Below, piece after piece: positions 33,602 to 46,826 of a DNA stretch of 64,000 nt; positions within the stretch are counted from its first letter, which is position 1; each line of letters opens with the position of its first letter. Origin of the DNA: Siphonodentalium dalli (Eukaryota; Mollusca; Scaphopoda; Gadilida; Siphonodentaliidae); contig CP136063.1 of the NCBI GenBank assembly GCA_032622095.1, positions 268,885,426 to 268,949,425 on the forward strand, written 5' to 3'. The translations under genes and the position numbers were made by a program. A model generated the notes under the pieces. That model worked only from the letters and a program-made list of their open reading frames with translations. It did not search any database and had not been told where the DNA came from.

Positions 33602-33670
33602 TATCTATTATATATTTGGAAGATCTGTCTGTGTGTCTGTCTGTGTGTCTGTCTGTGTGTCTGTGTGTTC
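33555..33670. repeat. (TA)n followed by a TGTCTGTC minisatellite
   Basis: About 45 bases of alternating TA, then repeats of GTCTGTCTGTGT to about 33670. A dispersed segment containing CCGATTTCGATGAAACTTGG follows (33692-33711). A similar TA-then-TGTCTG arrangement occurs at 54150-54235. Confidence 0.85.
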
Positions 33671-33759
33671 GCGATGGACTCGAAAACGGCCGAACCGATT
33701 TCGATGAAACTTGGTATGTGGGGGTATTTTCGGCCGAGGTCTGTTGAACGATGACGATT

Positions 33760-36700
33760 CCTTGGTACGAGATCCCACACGTTCCAGAAATTGAGAGGGT
33801 CTGAGTGACATCGCAAGAAGACACTTGGATCTGAATCATTGGCAACAGATTCCAAACAATTTGCACGATAATTGTTTTTAACGTTTGATTTTACGAGGTT
33901 CTTCCATTCTTGTTTGCCAGGAAACACTCCCGTATCAATAAAGATTAGAACGAATTCGAACAGATCATATTCCTCGAGATTGGGTATGACATCCATCTCG
34001 AATCCAGACGACTGCCTCCCAAAAAGAACACGTTGCTGTAATTTAAAGATGAACAGTTCCAGTGGGGTTTGATGGTCAGGAGGGAGGTGGATTAGGTTTT
34101 CGATGACGATGAGCTTTCTGATATGAATTTCCTTTTCCACGGGTAACATTCCATGGAGGCTTAGCGATAAGTTAGTTCTTGTGCGAACTGGAAGAGACTG
34201 GCAATGTTTAACACAGGTGCGGAGTGTTTTTTCTGGTGTCTGAAGTGCAGTGACATTGTTAAGAGGGAAGAGTTCAGCTCCGTATAACGATTTCGGTAAC
34301 ACAACTGACTTCATGATTTTGACGACTGTTATGGTGTGATACTCTGTAGTGCTCGGCTTCCGGTAGTGGAGAAGTAATATCGCCTAAGTTTGTCTGACAT
34401 TATTTCTGCTCTCTTGGTAGAGGTTTGGAACTTTGTCTGCATAATTCCGAGGTGTGCACAATCAGAAATCTCGGTGATGGGTATACCTCCAACAGACCAA
34501 GATCTAGTCATCGACTTGTGTTGCTGCTTACTGTCGTTGAACACGACCACGTGGCATTTCATACTGTAGTCGAAACAAATGGATAGCATCGAGTCGAGGC
34601 CATGTTTCGTCAGAGACATGATAGCAATGTCATCAGCTGTTGTCGGTGCAGCGCATGGGATATTTCCAAATGATAGTCCGTGAGCACTATACGATACTTT
34701 TACGAGAAGATCATTCATATAGACGAGCCAGAAAAATGGAGATAATAGAGTCCCCTGGCGGCGAGTACCTTGGTATATGGCGAATGGGTCAGAAATGCAT
34801 CCTTTGTATAATACACGACTATTACAGTCAGTGAGCATGTTTTGATCAGACGAAGTATGGTTCCTCCTACGCCGCGGTTGTGACGTTTCAACAAGAGCGC
34901 AGAGTGCCAAACTTTGTCGAACGCCTTCTGCGAGTCCAAGAAGCAGGTATAAAGTCGGGATCCGCGGTCATTGTCGTAGTTGATCCCTTCTTGTAAGATG
35001 AAAGACGTCATTGTGCACCCAATACCTTTCTGGAAGCCTTTTTGCATCGGTGTGGGAATCCACTAAGGAGGGAGCTTTCGGATATCCTATTCAGTATGAC
35101 ATTCTCGAATACTATATACAACACTTGTAACAACGTTATAGCACGGTAGCTGTCATGTCGGTCTTTGAGTTTTGGAGATCCCTTGTACAGTGGTACTACG
35201 ATACCCATCTTCAGCTTCACTGGTATGAATTCAAGAGTCATAATGTTATTGTTGAACAGACACAAAATGTTAAGGAATGGTTGGTCCGTGTTCATGTGCA
35301 TCAGATGTTCGTTCACAAGAGCATCTGCACCTCCTGCTTTGTTCCGCTTAAGAGAACGGATCACGTTAATTATCTCTTGCACAGTTATCTCTCCAGAGTA
35401 AATATCTGGATTGTCGGGAGACATTAACAGTAAGTTTTTAATAGTTCTCTCGACGTCAGTTTCAAACGCCGGATCCGTAAGTTTGTTTGGAGAGAATAGT
35501 TTTGCGAAGTAAGACTCCCATCCAGAGATAATGTCTTTTGGGTCACGCACCACATTATCTTCGAAAACGATGGCGGATCCAACAGGGCATGATTTGTTCA
35601 GATCTGCATTCACTTGCTTCCAGAAGGCAACCTGGTCACAAGTAGCGAAATGTTCAAGTTGGTCAAACATGCTCTGCTGATGACATTCAGCAGCTCGTCG
35701 AAATTCACGCCGGATAACTCGTTTGGCTTGTTTATATTCATAGTATGAACGAAAGGCGGTTGAATATTCCCTTCCGGATTCAATCCACGCCGATCGTTTT
35801 GACTTGGATTCCTTATGAAGCCTTGACAGTTCTGGATTCCAATAAGGTTTCAAGGCTGACCGGAACTGTCTGAATCCAGCAGCTAGTTCAGAAGCAGAGA
35901 GTAAAACATTTACAATACGGTCGTATAAAGAATCAAGAGAATGGAAGTCCATGCGCGTGGTATGCACCCAATTGAAGTCAACACAACGTGATTTTAGGTA
36001 CGAGTTATATATTGACTGATCTAGTCGTTTCCAGTTGAACATTGGCTTGGTAAATCCACTGAGAGGATCGACATTAGTATGTGGAATAGGTATGGTACAT
36101 TAAACAGGCACGTGGCATGTGTTGTTCTAAGCGTCGTCCTCAAAGATGAGACACGACACAATCATATTTGCAGATGAAATAGGGACCAAGATGTGATCAA
36201 TGACTGTCTGATTGCTGTCCGGAGTGAATGAGACAAAAGTGGGCTTTCCACCAGTTAGAGCAGTAGTCGCACATAATGAGAAATATTGCATGTCCTTGAG
36301 AAACTTTGCGAATGCATGTGATCGTCCGATATGCACTAGTGGGCACTTAAGCAAGGCCGAGTCATTGTGATGGACATTGAGCTCTCCCATAATTATTGCA
36401 TGTCCGAGATTACTAAGCCGAACAACATCACTTTCCAACGACATCAGTAAATCGCCGAAGAAATTATCGTCGTGGTTTGTGCTCGGTAGATATGCTTGAA
36501 TCAGAATCAGAGTGTAGTCACCAAGCTTTATTTGCATAGCTATAGTTATGGCATTATCAGTTTCTAAAAAAGTACACAGGTGGGATAAGTCTGATCTTAC
36601 CAAGAACGCCCCACCATCACGAGTAAATGAGATACCAGACGACGTCGTGATCCGCCTTCCAGGTTTAGCTAATGACACAAACTGACTGGAAAGTGAGTTC

Positions 36701-36834
36701 AGGAACGGTAAATTCTGTTCGTCAAGCCAGTGTTCTGCTATGCCTATCACATCGTACAATTTGGAGTTCAACAGTTTGTTCAGGTAGAGAGAAGAAGACT
36801 TTGCCCCTGTAGCGTTCCATGATAGGAAGCGCAA
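33760..36834 (-). pseudogene. LINE ORF2: AP-type endonuclease and reverse transcriptase, frameshifted
   Basis: Minus-strand coding in order. The endonuclease (36834-36127) has SWNATG at its start, IGIAEHWL, GELNVH and the terminal IDHIL motif of the AP-endonuclease-like fold. Two in-frame stops (near 36127 and 36103) follow. The RT amino-terminal part (36042-35008) has KAGGADALVNEHL and YKGSPKLKD...YRAITLL. Frameshifted segments then give FQKG, LDSQKAFDKVWH (34927-34890), QGTRRQGTLLSPFF and TADD for the catalytic YADD (near 34630). A thumb and C-terminal tail occupy 34314-33760, homologous to the fragment at 4.6-5.3 kb. Such elements copy their RNA at a nicked target. This copy has at least three frameshifts, so it is dead, yet its near-complete length suggests a fairly recent insertion. 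Clade is probably CR1/L2/Jockey-like, unresolved. Confidence 0.9.
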
Positions 36835-36849
36835 ACCCTTTTCCAGATG

Positions 36850-37830
36850 AAGTCACTACGAAAATTATAAGTTTGGCAGGTGGCTGTTCATTCCATTTGA
36901 AATTTGGGCCGAGAATTCGATCCAGTATCTGGGCTGGGTTTTCGATGTGGGTCGACATTCCATGGGCGGAAAAATACGACCCTTGGTAACAGTTTTTTAT
37001 CCTTCAACAGGAAATTTGCGATATCGTCCGCTGATGTGTGAGGTCCAATACGACCAAGAAAGAATTTTCTAGATCTTCTCTTGTGTGGAATGGGAACACC
37101 GTTGAAGCCTTGATCGTCGGTGTCTGTCGGTTCAGCGTCGTCCGTATTCTCTTTGGAAACGGGTAGGTGACGGTCCGTCGTCGAACATGCGGTTCTTTTG
37201 TCACATTTATTGGTAGAGAGTACACGCGAGTGACGCGACATATTAGGCGAACTCTTTTGAGGTGACAGTATCACGGATATACCGTTGACGTTTGACAGAG
37301 ATACACCAGGCGCTGAGTCGACCGATCATGTCGTACATTGCTCAAAGTTTGAGCAGGTTCTGCGCTCTCGGGTTGGATGTCGCCAGAAAGTTCAGAGTTA
37401 ATATTATTCGGCGGAACTTTAACATGAGGGAGGCTGATGTCGTTCGCCAAGGAGGGGCGACTCTTCTTTGGAGTAGATGTGGGTGGATTGTTGACAGCAT
37501 GTCCGGGTTTCTCGATCGTGGCCGGTAAAGCAAACGACTTAGGATTGCATAAGTGGTTGACACTGGTCCCATAAATATGATATTCATTAGGCCATATCAC
37601 GACTTTGCCATGTCTCTGGTGTAACACTATCCAATAACAGCTGGTCAGCCTTGTTTTTGTTAGAATAATATGGTGTGCCAGGAAATATCTCATTAATCAA
37701 GTGTTCAAAAAGAGACTGAATTTCAGTATTAAATTGATGGCCCATCTGTGATTCTTTGTCTGTATTGCACGCGTATGACGCAATTATTCCTACATGGGAA
37801 ATGGGAATCATCAAGCTTGCTAGAAGCATG
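36850..37830 (-). pseudogene. LINE ORF1 remnant (nucleic-acid-binding protein)
   Basis: Upstream of ORF2 on the same strand, three overlapping frames (37829-37587, 37693-37271, 37274-36888) make up a broken ORF1. The last carries a basic stretch and RSRKFFLGRIGPHTSADDI, which looks like the first strand and helix of an RRM-like or esterase-free ORF1 domain ending near WNVDPHRKP. Order and spacing before the endonuclease fit a two-ORF non-LTR element. Breaks: at least two frameshifts. I infer function only by position and the RRM-like segment. Confidence 0.65.
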
Positions 37831-39060
37831 TGTCAGTGAGTCACGCTGAGTCATCACATATGTGGGCGCCGGTATATTGTCTCCTGGCTAGACCAATAAT
37901 TTTTAATTTTATAAGCTTACGGAGTATTTCAGATTCTCAACAGAGATATTCATTCTCTTCCACCCACACTTCCAGATAATTGAAAGAAAACCTATATGCT
38001 CTCCGTGACTGATTGTGTTAACTCTTATATATTTACTCATACAAAATAGATATTGTTCCCCATTTCAAGAAGTCATATTTCTTGAGGAACCTGAGACCAG
38101 TCATAGAGTGGTACACTGGGTGGCGAAAACACAATTCAGAGGGCTAATTCCCCAAGAAACTACCGACAACGAACATAAATAGTTATTTTAAATTATCAGA
38201 AGTGTGTGCTTACCGTATTTTCTTCTATGTATTTGATAAATCTAAGCTGCCAATGACGCCCACATTTGCATTACTTTGCATACAGTGTTATCGTGTTTGC
38301 CATTGAGTTTATTTGTTCAGTTGAATTGCTATAGCATCAGCGACGCGGCTAGAGGTCACATTAAACTAGGCCTGGAAAAGTAATGTGCAACAACTCATTT
38401 CGGTTGAAATTCCTTTCAGCGGGTAGCTCACACTTTGTGCACGTTGGAATATTTCAACCTATCTCACTGCTATGGCTTGGTATATGTTCCTTCGAGTAAT
38501 CAGTTTAGTCAAAAATTAGACATTCAAAAGATTGATCTGAACAGATATTTTGTGCTCCAAATATTGGTTGGTAATATTATCGTATTGTGATGTGTCATAC
38601 TTATATATGTATATATAACAATACGTAATCTGATCGACTTTGTTAGTGTCTGGTACTATTTCAGAATGCGCCACGTCGGTATGGACAAGTTAATAGTCCA
38701 TTTAACTTATAACGTTCCTGATTGGATGGTGGACCAGCGCAACATTGCCCAATGCCTACACTAAATGGATGATTTAGACATACGAGTAACGGTTACTGTA
38801 ATTGGCGGTTCCAGCTAAAGTTGACACACATGAACAATAAATATAATAGTTAACAGCTTCATGATCTGCTTGTATCGTGAAATATCGATATGCGTTGTAG
38901 GTAAATGTGACCACAAGTCATCCTCGCAGTTAATGCGGTTGGAATTGTGCACATGACAGTGTTAAGCATTAGTTCGAATATTGCGTTTTTGAATCGATTT
39001 ATCACGCGTTGAAGTAGTTAATAAAGTCCACAGTAGGAGCACCTGCGTAGAGGAATGCCC
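37831..39060. other. no feature seen
   Basis: Sequence upstream of the LINE; no gene or clear repeat recognised. Confidence 0.4.
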
Positions 39061-42000
39061 CGCTGTTGAACTATGATAATGATTCTTTTCCATTGTTTGT
39101 TTATCATGGGTCTTCCCTATAAAATGAACTCAACAGTTCCACACATTTCACAACAGACAGAATATTTGTATCGTTTCATTGTAAGTCATTTGGAACTCCA
39201 ACGAAGGTATGTATTATATATGGGCTGTAATCGTCAAAATTGTCTTTTGACAAAATATTCTATATTCACCATATTCTACCTAAAGTATCTTATTAGTAGC
39301 AATTCACGAGAAAGGTCTTTGGTGGGGTTCAATGTGATACCGGTCGGGGAAAGGCCTTGACCTTGTGGAGTCGCGCACGCAATAAAAAACAATAATTTGT
39401 TTCTCCAAACATATATTTGCATCTAGGTTTGCATGTGCTATCATCAACGCTTTACAAAGCACATTTGATTTGTTTTTTATCCCAGCACGGTGAACATTGT
39501 TTTACAAACCAATTTTGCCAATCGTATTGCATAATAGCTAAACGTGGGTGTGTGATATCCCGCTGGATAAAATTGACGCGGTTCCGAGTGAATTGACTCA
39601 TTTGGAATTTTGCAAGTCGGCGCTAGGTATAAACAGAAAATCGGCCAACCATGCAGTATACGCGCCTTCGCTCTGAACTTAAAATATTTCCGATGCCACG
39701 CATGCAGTTGTAAATGTCCTGATGTAGATGGTTAAATTAAAGAGATGTAGACTCAATCACGTTGTGATGCGACGCAGCCGTGATACACAGTGGCCACCCA
39801 TTCTGGTTGGTCTGAGAAAGTCGGATTGGTAAAAGATGTTATGGACTTGAATTTATCGTATGACTTGCACCTTTTATTTTTGCCGCAGGTTCACGCTGGT
39901 CGGGAATTTTTTTGGCCAATATTTTGTCCATTTCTTAAATGTTTGGCCATTTTTTATAAACTATGACAAAAGTGAAAAAGCAAAATTTGGGATCGTAGAA
40001 AAAACAAAATTTGAAACAAAACTTTAAAGAGATATGCGCTCAAATAACTAAACAAATATGAGTTGGACAACAGAAAAAGCACGGATGGGAACTTCAAATA
40101 CTGAATTAAGTCTAGTCGGTAACGTTACACACAACAATATAGTGTTGAAACTTGGTTAAGAAAGTACTTCGTTCTAGTATGTATTCATCATTGTTATAAG
40201 TTATTATAAGTTACTTTACATACATTGTGGTTCACAAACAGGCCAGCGACCGATTACATGATAACGGATTAAGAGTTTCACGGAAATTTGATAATAATGA
40301 AAGAGGCTAGTGTTGAATACAGCTTTGAAACATTTTGGCCATGACATTTGATTTGGTCATATCAAAATCAAAATTGTCCAATTTGGCCACCACTACCGTT
40401 AGCATTTGGGTATTTCACAATTTATTTCAGTTGCAATCAGTTAGTGCTCGGTAACAACTTCCGGTACGGCTATAGAACAAAGATCTAAATTCATATGGGA
40501 CATATAACCGTAACTAAACAGGTAAATGTTCCTCAACTTTGCGGGACTATGTGCCAGCTTCAATTTCCCAGAACTGAGTACCATATTAGAACGGATAGTT
40601 TTTAACAATGTACTGCATCTTAAGTTTTTTGCGTAGAATTATTTTTCCCCCCACAATAAGCAGATATGTTCATTATATATCATTATCAGCGTAGTCTTGC
40701 ATTACATGCCATTGTTAACCAATTCAAGTCTGGAGCTTCCTGAATTTGTTTGCAAAAACCCTGTGCCAATGCATTCTCATTGGCCTGACAAAATTATATT
40801 AGTCAAAATTATGCGAGGCTCCCTATGCGAGACGCACATATATAAGACAATGCACTGTCAAGTGCTATTTAATGCTGCACCAACGTGGCTCTTTGTCATG
40901 AAAGGGTTAATGATGAATTCCGGATATAAATAGAGATGGTGTGGTCCACATACCGTGAGGGTTTCAGCCACTGCAGATGGAATATCACTGAAGTAAATAA
41001 ATAAATGCAAGGCATTTAATCATTTATGGAATTTTTTCTAACATATTCCACAGGTCACTATTGACTAACAAGAATAATTCACAGCAACAAAGACCCCAAA
41101 CTATGGCACAGTTGCACTCTTGTGATTAATAGTTTGGCTTTTTGGAGCTATATGTAGAAATCAATTTCATGTACACACAGCATACATAATACCGGTATAT
41201 ATTACAGGGAAGATTGAACGCTCAAAATATTTGGCATCAGCTATACAATTTATTTTAAATTGCTGTATACTAAAAGAGTATACATTCTATCTGTATGGCA
41301 ATGCACATACCGGTAGCCATGCCGTGACGCATGGTATGCAATGTGCAGGTGTCATATGCCACGTACTGGAATACAAATTTCTCGCAAATACCATATACAA
41401 GTACAGTCGGTACAAAAGTTGGTTCATTGATAATGTTACAAATCAAAACATTAATCATTTGAACAGTTGCCAAGTTCTGTCACAGTTCTGCCACTACATG
41501 TATGTACCGTTATGTTCAATGGTTCAGCGTTGTGCATACACATTATTTGTATGAAGTAGAAGTAATTTGTTATATGTTATTGCTAAAAAATAACAAGTTT
41601 GTTCGGCGACAGATATGTAAACCGGAATGGATCAGACATCTGTTGTCGCCAATACATGTACTACTAGCATACTTGTTTCCCAAGAATTTGGAATGAACTT
41701 TCTCTGGATGCGCTTGCCATATCCTTCACCCCACCCGTAGCCAATTAAATTCAAAATTTGGACAGAAACTCCCATAGAGGCGTTAGCCACAGGTCAGTCG
41801 CCTCGCTCGTAGTCCAATCAAATTGATAATGTGGGCAGTTAATGCACATTGCAAAATTCTACTGTGGCTGGATAACTTAAGTCATAATCATAATGGCGGA
41901 ATTTCGCATACTATTCCCTCCACATTTTTGCCGCACAATGTAAACAACATAGATTCTTGCAGGGTTGTGGCATTTAGTAAGTCATACTACAATCACAATG

Positions 42001-43800
42001 CTAGCACAACAATGCATTCCATAGCCAATTGGATTACCAATTACATGGCACCTGAGTTAATGGAAGTTAGTTTTATGATACATGAACATAGGCTACCTGT
42101 TCAGATGATTATTATCTTCAAAAAATTAATAACATGCAACAAAGCTTTGTCCGACATTAATTTCAATATTTATATATATTATATTTTTTATACGTTTAAT
42201 TTATACACAATGTGGTTACACAATCAAAGAAAAGTTATATGGTGTCATTTATTGATCTCAAAATTGCAACCACACAATACAAGTTGGAAACAAATTTTAT
42301 TTGATTGATATTTGAACAAAATTCACCTGAAACTCAATTACAATTTTCTGGTGCACACTCCGGTTGTCCATTTATCTTTTTTAAAGAGAATACTAAGTTT
42401 ATCCAACAATTTATTTAATTTAACTTTTCAGCTAGCAAAAAAAAAGACGTTTTGTTCGTTCAAAGATTGGGAAACCGGAAGTGACCGGAATACTGTTGTC
42501 GCTGGTGATTGTGCATTATATCATGAGCAGCATTGATTTGTCATATCACACAGCTGTTTGAAGTACTTTAAATTAACCTCTTATGCACAACTATCAGAAA
42601 TTGAGAGACAAATTATAAACAATTATAAACGAGTTATTTCCCATTTATAATTTCGCGGTTGAGTTGCGACCTGGTAAAAATAGGCGAAAACAATTGTCAG
42701 ATGTTTAACCCATTCCTTAACACGCACAAGACAACTGAAAAATACTTGCAATTGCCACCATTCGTATTACACAGGCTTCCATGAAATCTACATAATTTTG
42801 CACAAATGGTATGTCTAGAACGTATAATTGAGAACGTCCTTTATGATATTTGGCATACATATACCAGTTCGGGCCACGGACTAATAAGTAGGCGATCGTG
42901 TTAAAATATCCTAGTTTGATAGTCGACACAATTTGTCCACCAGAACCTCATACTATGGCATCATGTGTCCGATCTAATTATATGTCGTACCGGTACATAT
43001 AGCAAACGTACATATGTTAGTTATATGGTGTCAAATCTGACACAAATTTAATAAATACCACAGATAAATTGATTCCATATGGGCCATATTAAATTGATAG
43101 AAATTAACATATAGGCAAGCCTAGGCCTATTTCTTACTGACAGGGCATGTTCATGGGGTACGAGTTTCATTAGGAGGGGTTGTATCAATAGCAACTTCGA
43201 GGAATTTCGATATCTCAAAAGTAAATGAAATATATAAACTGTAATAATCAAATAATTTATATAAATATACATTTGTCGTCCATTTGACTTAACCGATATA
43301 CTGGAAACACATGCGGACTATATATTAAATATATATACCGGCACAGGGTATATTGTCACTCTAATATCGGTAGGATACGGCACATGCATGAAATAGTATG
43401 CTAGCTGATCAACATAGCACACATGCCAAACGTATATTTCATAAAGACCATGCGTATATTTGGAACACTTAGAGATATTAATTTACGTTTATGACAACTC
43501 GTCTAGAACAACGTTGAACAGAGCCTTAATCACATATGTGCTGCCAAATAACATTTGTATGCATAAGATGCATGTCTGGATTAACAGCTAGTGGTAACTC
43601 AGAAAATTTACGACCCATGCACCGGTCTCCATGGATAGATTAATTTGGACACCATACAGATAACTATTATGTATTTATGTACACTGCATGCATCTGTCTT
43701 ATCTTTGGGGTAAATAGGCAAAGATGGACAAGACATGCAGGTTTATATAAAAACCATATAATCACACAAATACATCAGCATGTATAAAAGTGTCATGATC
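39061..43800. other. gene-free AT-rich stretch
   Basis: Open frames up to 161 codons (41823-42308, plus) exist, but none shows a recognisable motif, codon bias or flanking splice context. A TTGGCCA-rich stretch lies near 39910-39950 and 40340-40390. This is the least repeat-dense part of the window by eye; diverged regulatory or intronic sequence cannot be excluded. Confidence 0.4.
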
Positions 43801-44349
43801 CGCGGTTCAATGCAGGAATCTGTATCTGCGGCGCCACAGTGCTGCACGGTCCCACGAATGGGCACTACTATACCGACAGCCTATATTGGCCTCCAGTTGT
43901 AGAACGTAGTCCTCACAACACCTGGTGGGTCCTACACATATCGCGACCGGACACCTGCACACGTCAACTTCCCAGTTGTATGCCTTTTACACAACTTCCC
44001 TGGCTATCGCAGGCCAATCCCCGCACGGTTAATTCGTCGTCCGCGTGCTTATTACCTATCCGGCTATCACTAATCAACACATGTCGAATTGCTATACGAG
44101 ATCACTGCACTCTGATGGCTGTATGACTTAAGGTGGATTTCCACAGATACTACAATCCTCCCCGTCCCAAAAGAAAGCCCGGAGTGTGACCGAATGCCCC
44201 CATGCTATCCTGGTAATGTGGATCCGTCACTTATCTCATCATCATAGCACATCCAGTAGGTTGAACTCGTTCTGGTGAGCCATGGTCACGTCAGCAACAT
44301 GGCATATATATGAAGCGGTCTGGGTTCATGACATCAGGGATCTAAATCT
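43801..44349. other. gene-free stretch before the conserved tail
   Basis: GC is slightly higher than in the neighbours and the plus frame 43839-44126 is Pro/Thr/Ser-rich, but there is no recognised domain. It may belong to the same element as 44350-44775. Confidence 0.3.
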
Positions 44350-44775
44350 AAAGAATGTCCTTCACCTAATATATACAAAACGTTATTAAAGGATGGCATC
44401 GAGTTTATTTGATTTGTACATCATATCTAAATAATTTAAACTGGTGAATTAATGGGGGAACGAATTTTTGTGTGTGGAAAATTGATTTAACAGGCTGCTG
44501 TTGTTATTGGTTTTTCCAGACCAAATTTGGCTGTGGGATAGCCCTGTCGTACAATTGGGGATTTATCTAAAAAAAACACATGACCTATGATTCTTCTTGC
44601 ATTTTCGTGATCAACTGGTGTCAATTTAGCTGGGTAAACACCACTGGAATAGCCTGTGGGCATCAATTCAGAGAATGCGGTCGAAATTGTAACAATGTCG
44701 CCTATGGAAAACCATTTAGATTGGTTTGGTTTGTTAGGGCTTATCGTCGTTCTAGCCGCTAGGCCACACACGACG
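44350..44775 (-). CDS. conserved protein C-terminus, family unrecognised (copy 1)
   Basis: On the minus strand 44771-44487 is open and ends with a stop. The region from 44703 down aligns with the copy at 50.5 kb. Shared residues include IGD, YPA-LTPVDHENAR, IIGHVF, YPTAKF and TAA followed by a stop at the same place. Both copies have a (C)CATAG/GCGAC boundary just upstream of the aligned part, which could be a splice acceptor, so this may be a last exon of about 70 codons plus a conserved 3' untranslated part (down to about 44350). I do not recognise the family. It is either a repeated gene family or the tail of an unnamed transposable element. Confidence 0.5.
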
Positions 44776-45340
44776 TTGTCAATTTTACAGGTGGAGGAAA
44801 GACCACACAGAGGCTTAATTTCACCGAGAAATCACCCCACTGCGTGTAGAAACCAACGACCCCGGAAAGCAACTGACAAACTTGCCCAGACACACGATCC
44901 CGGTCACCCTCCCTATGACGGGGTTCGTACCGATTCCTCATGGTATGGACATGCGTCCTATGGCTATGTAAATTTGCCTTGATCCTACCTAACTATTGTA
45001 GCCTAGGTCCATAGCTAATATATTCGTGGCTGGCCCTATGTTCTTCATATATAGTAGAGTGGTTCCGTGACATACATTAGCTGTGTGGCTCTATGGCTCA
45101 TATATCTATTAAGGTCATGCCTAATATTGAATATAAGCTTTTCAACTCTCACTTTGAATTTCTGATATCTGAAGCTACGGAGCGTAGCGGGTAATTGTAC
45201 CCATATGAAAACTGTTTGTAAAACAATTTGTAGCACTTTCTGGTTAGGCTCACATTAACAACATTTATAATTGTTTTCACCATAAACGACGGTTGTTGAT
45301 CGTTTGTCAGAACACACCCACATAAGACGTAACTAAACAC
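44776..45340. other. possible upstream part of the 44.5 kb element
   Basis: The minus frame 44941-44759 lies directly upstream of the conserved tail and could include an upstream exon, but nothing recognisable is encoded and copy 2 offers no counterpart here. Confidence 0.25.
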
Positions 45341-45499
45341 AATGTTTTTGTATTTATTGTGTTTTGGGATTTTAACCCGGAAGAATTTGGAAGGGACACA
45401 CCTCTTCCCTACAACCCACGTTGGAATGTCCATTAATACATGTTATGATGTTACATTAACATGGATTTGTGAGGATGAGTTTGAAATGATATATATATT

Positions 45500-46070
45500 T
45501 TGTTTGTTTGCTACTTCTTTTTTTCTTTTTTGTATTCTTTCCTGTTGTTGTTGCTATTGCTGCTGCTGCTTCTTCTAATGGCAGTTTGCTGGCCGCTAAC
45601 ACTTCTTCTACCTTGTTGCTTGAACTTTTCTCACGCGCCTTGGCACTATTGAGAACTTCTTCGCAGGACTTGTTCGTCTCTGCCAGCTTTTGTTATTAGT
45701 GGAGAAGGTAGGGCTGCTGTTGGTATTATCGGTACTGTTGTCGCTTTCGCTGGTGGATATGAAGGACACTGGGTGTGATCTATCCTTTGTGGTAGCGTGT
45801 CCATCTCATCCACGAAATCTGCGGCAGGGACATCGGGGTGGTATCGGCGTCCCTGTTTCCGCTGGCCTCGACGACGGCAGGGATATACGTGTCCTTACGT
45901 ATGGTGATGATATCGTCAGCGGCTTCGTCGGCGGGGGCCAAGATGGTCATCACTTCTTCTGGATGGGGTCTTCCTCTTCCTCCGCTTCCTCTTTCTGTCG
46001 GGATTCCCAGGTTGCTGGTGGTCTCCGACAGAGGGTCCTGATAAGGACCGCGTCGGTGTAACCCGGTATG
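45500..46070 (-). pseudogene. decayed low-complexity coding region, product unknown
   Basis: The minus strand reads as coding-like sequence that changes frame at least twice. From about 46063: a GIPGYTDAVLIRT segment with an E/K-rich tail; then, after a shift, EEVMTILAPADEAADDIITI and a following stretch (about 45985-45820); then a Pro/Thr-rich segment (about 45830-45700); then a helical, Ala/Glu/Lys-rich segment with SCEEVLNSAKAREKS and EEVLAASKLPLEEAAAA (about 45690-45560) and a KKKKRSSK end. GC and codon usage are visibly higher than in the flanks. The pattern fits a once-coding, coiled-coil or linker-rich protein now frameshifted, perhaps a transposable-element ORF. I cannot name it. Confidence 0.45.
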
Positions 46071-46640
46071 CCAAAAATCAGATCAACCTGGCTGCCTGAC
46101 GGTTGTAAATTCCAGGTCAGGCAGTAATAAACACAGTACAGTTTGAAGATACACGATCGACTCATTATTGTTTAATGTATACATAATACAGTCTGAAATT
46201 ACATGATTGATTCATAATAACTTGATGTAAACATAGTAGTCTGGAGCTACACGATTTATTCATTATCAGTTGATGTAAACAGGGTAAAGTCTGTTGATAC
46301 ATGCACGGCAATTGCGGGAATCAACAATATCGCATCGATCGTCTCGATACTAGTTGGCTATAATGTGAGTGTAAATGCTTAAAACATATACACAATAAAT
46401 GAATGTCTTTGAACCAGCCATTGTCAATGCTTGTAGGACAATGAGTCCACTATCCCTTATTTTTTGCTTAACACATATTTATGTTTGGCAAAACATTTCG
46501 CATGTGTAATTTTTGCGCCAACGAGTGCTCTCTCATGCATTCCTATTGCTCTAGATAAATATATTTATTTGTACAAATATTAAGATCATGCGCAAATTCA
46601 AACGAAACATGATCGCTTTGATAACAACTATTCCCTTGTG
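46061..46640. other. no gene seen; short tandem repeats
   Basis: A unit of about 55 bp containing AAACA(C)AGTA-AGT(C/T)TG and ACACGATNGA(C)TCAT recurs roughly three times between 46125 and 46300. Confidence 0.45.
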
Positions 46641-46647
46641 TTTTCAG

Positions 46648-46826
46648 ATACTAACTATGTTCGTATTGCGTCTCATGTTGGCTATAGTTGTGGTGGCTTC
46701 GATTGCCCAATTGATGGTGATGAGCAACCAAAATTGCTGTGAGAACAAGGCCGGTAACGTCGAATGCGACTGCGGCCCCCCAGTTTGTGTAGAAATGGAT
46801 TGTGAGTTTGCAATTGGCGATGAATT
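46648..46826 (+). CDS. candidate exon of a small secreted cysteine-rich protein
   Basis: Bounded by an acceptor TTGTGTTTTCAG (ending 46647) and a donor GTGAGTATAC (46827). Translation from ATG at 46657 gives a hydrophobic signal-peptide-like start (MFVLRLMLAIVVVAS, then Ala/Leu/Met), followed by about 33 residues with six cysteines in a CC...C-C...C...C arrangement and an acidic end. The exon ends in phase 2, so at least one more exon should follow; none is evident before the LINE fragment at 47.06 kb. Six-cysteine secreted peptides occur in many roles (defence, signalling, protease inhibition, venom-like); nothing here favours one. Chance is possible, but signal, cysteines and both splice signals together are suggestive. 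Confidence 0.45.

Noticed and set aside
41823-42308. 161-codon plus-strand frame
   Set aside because: AT-rich composition, no recognisable domain, no splice context; compatible with chance in a long AT-rich stretch.
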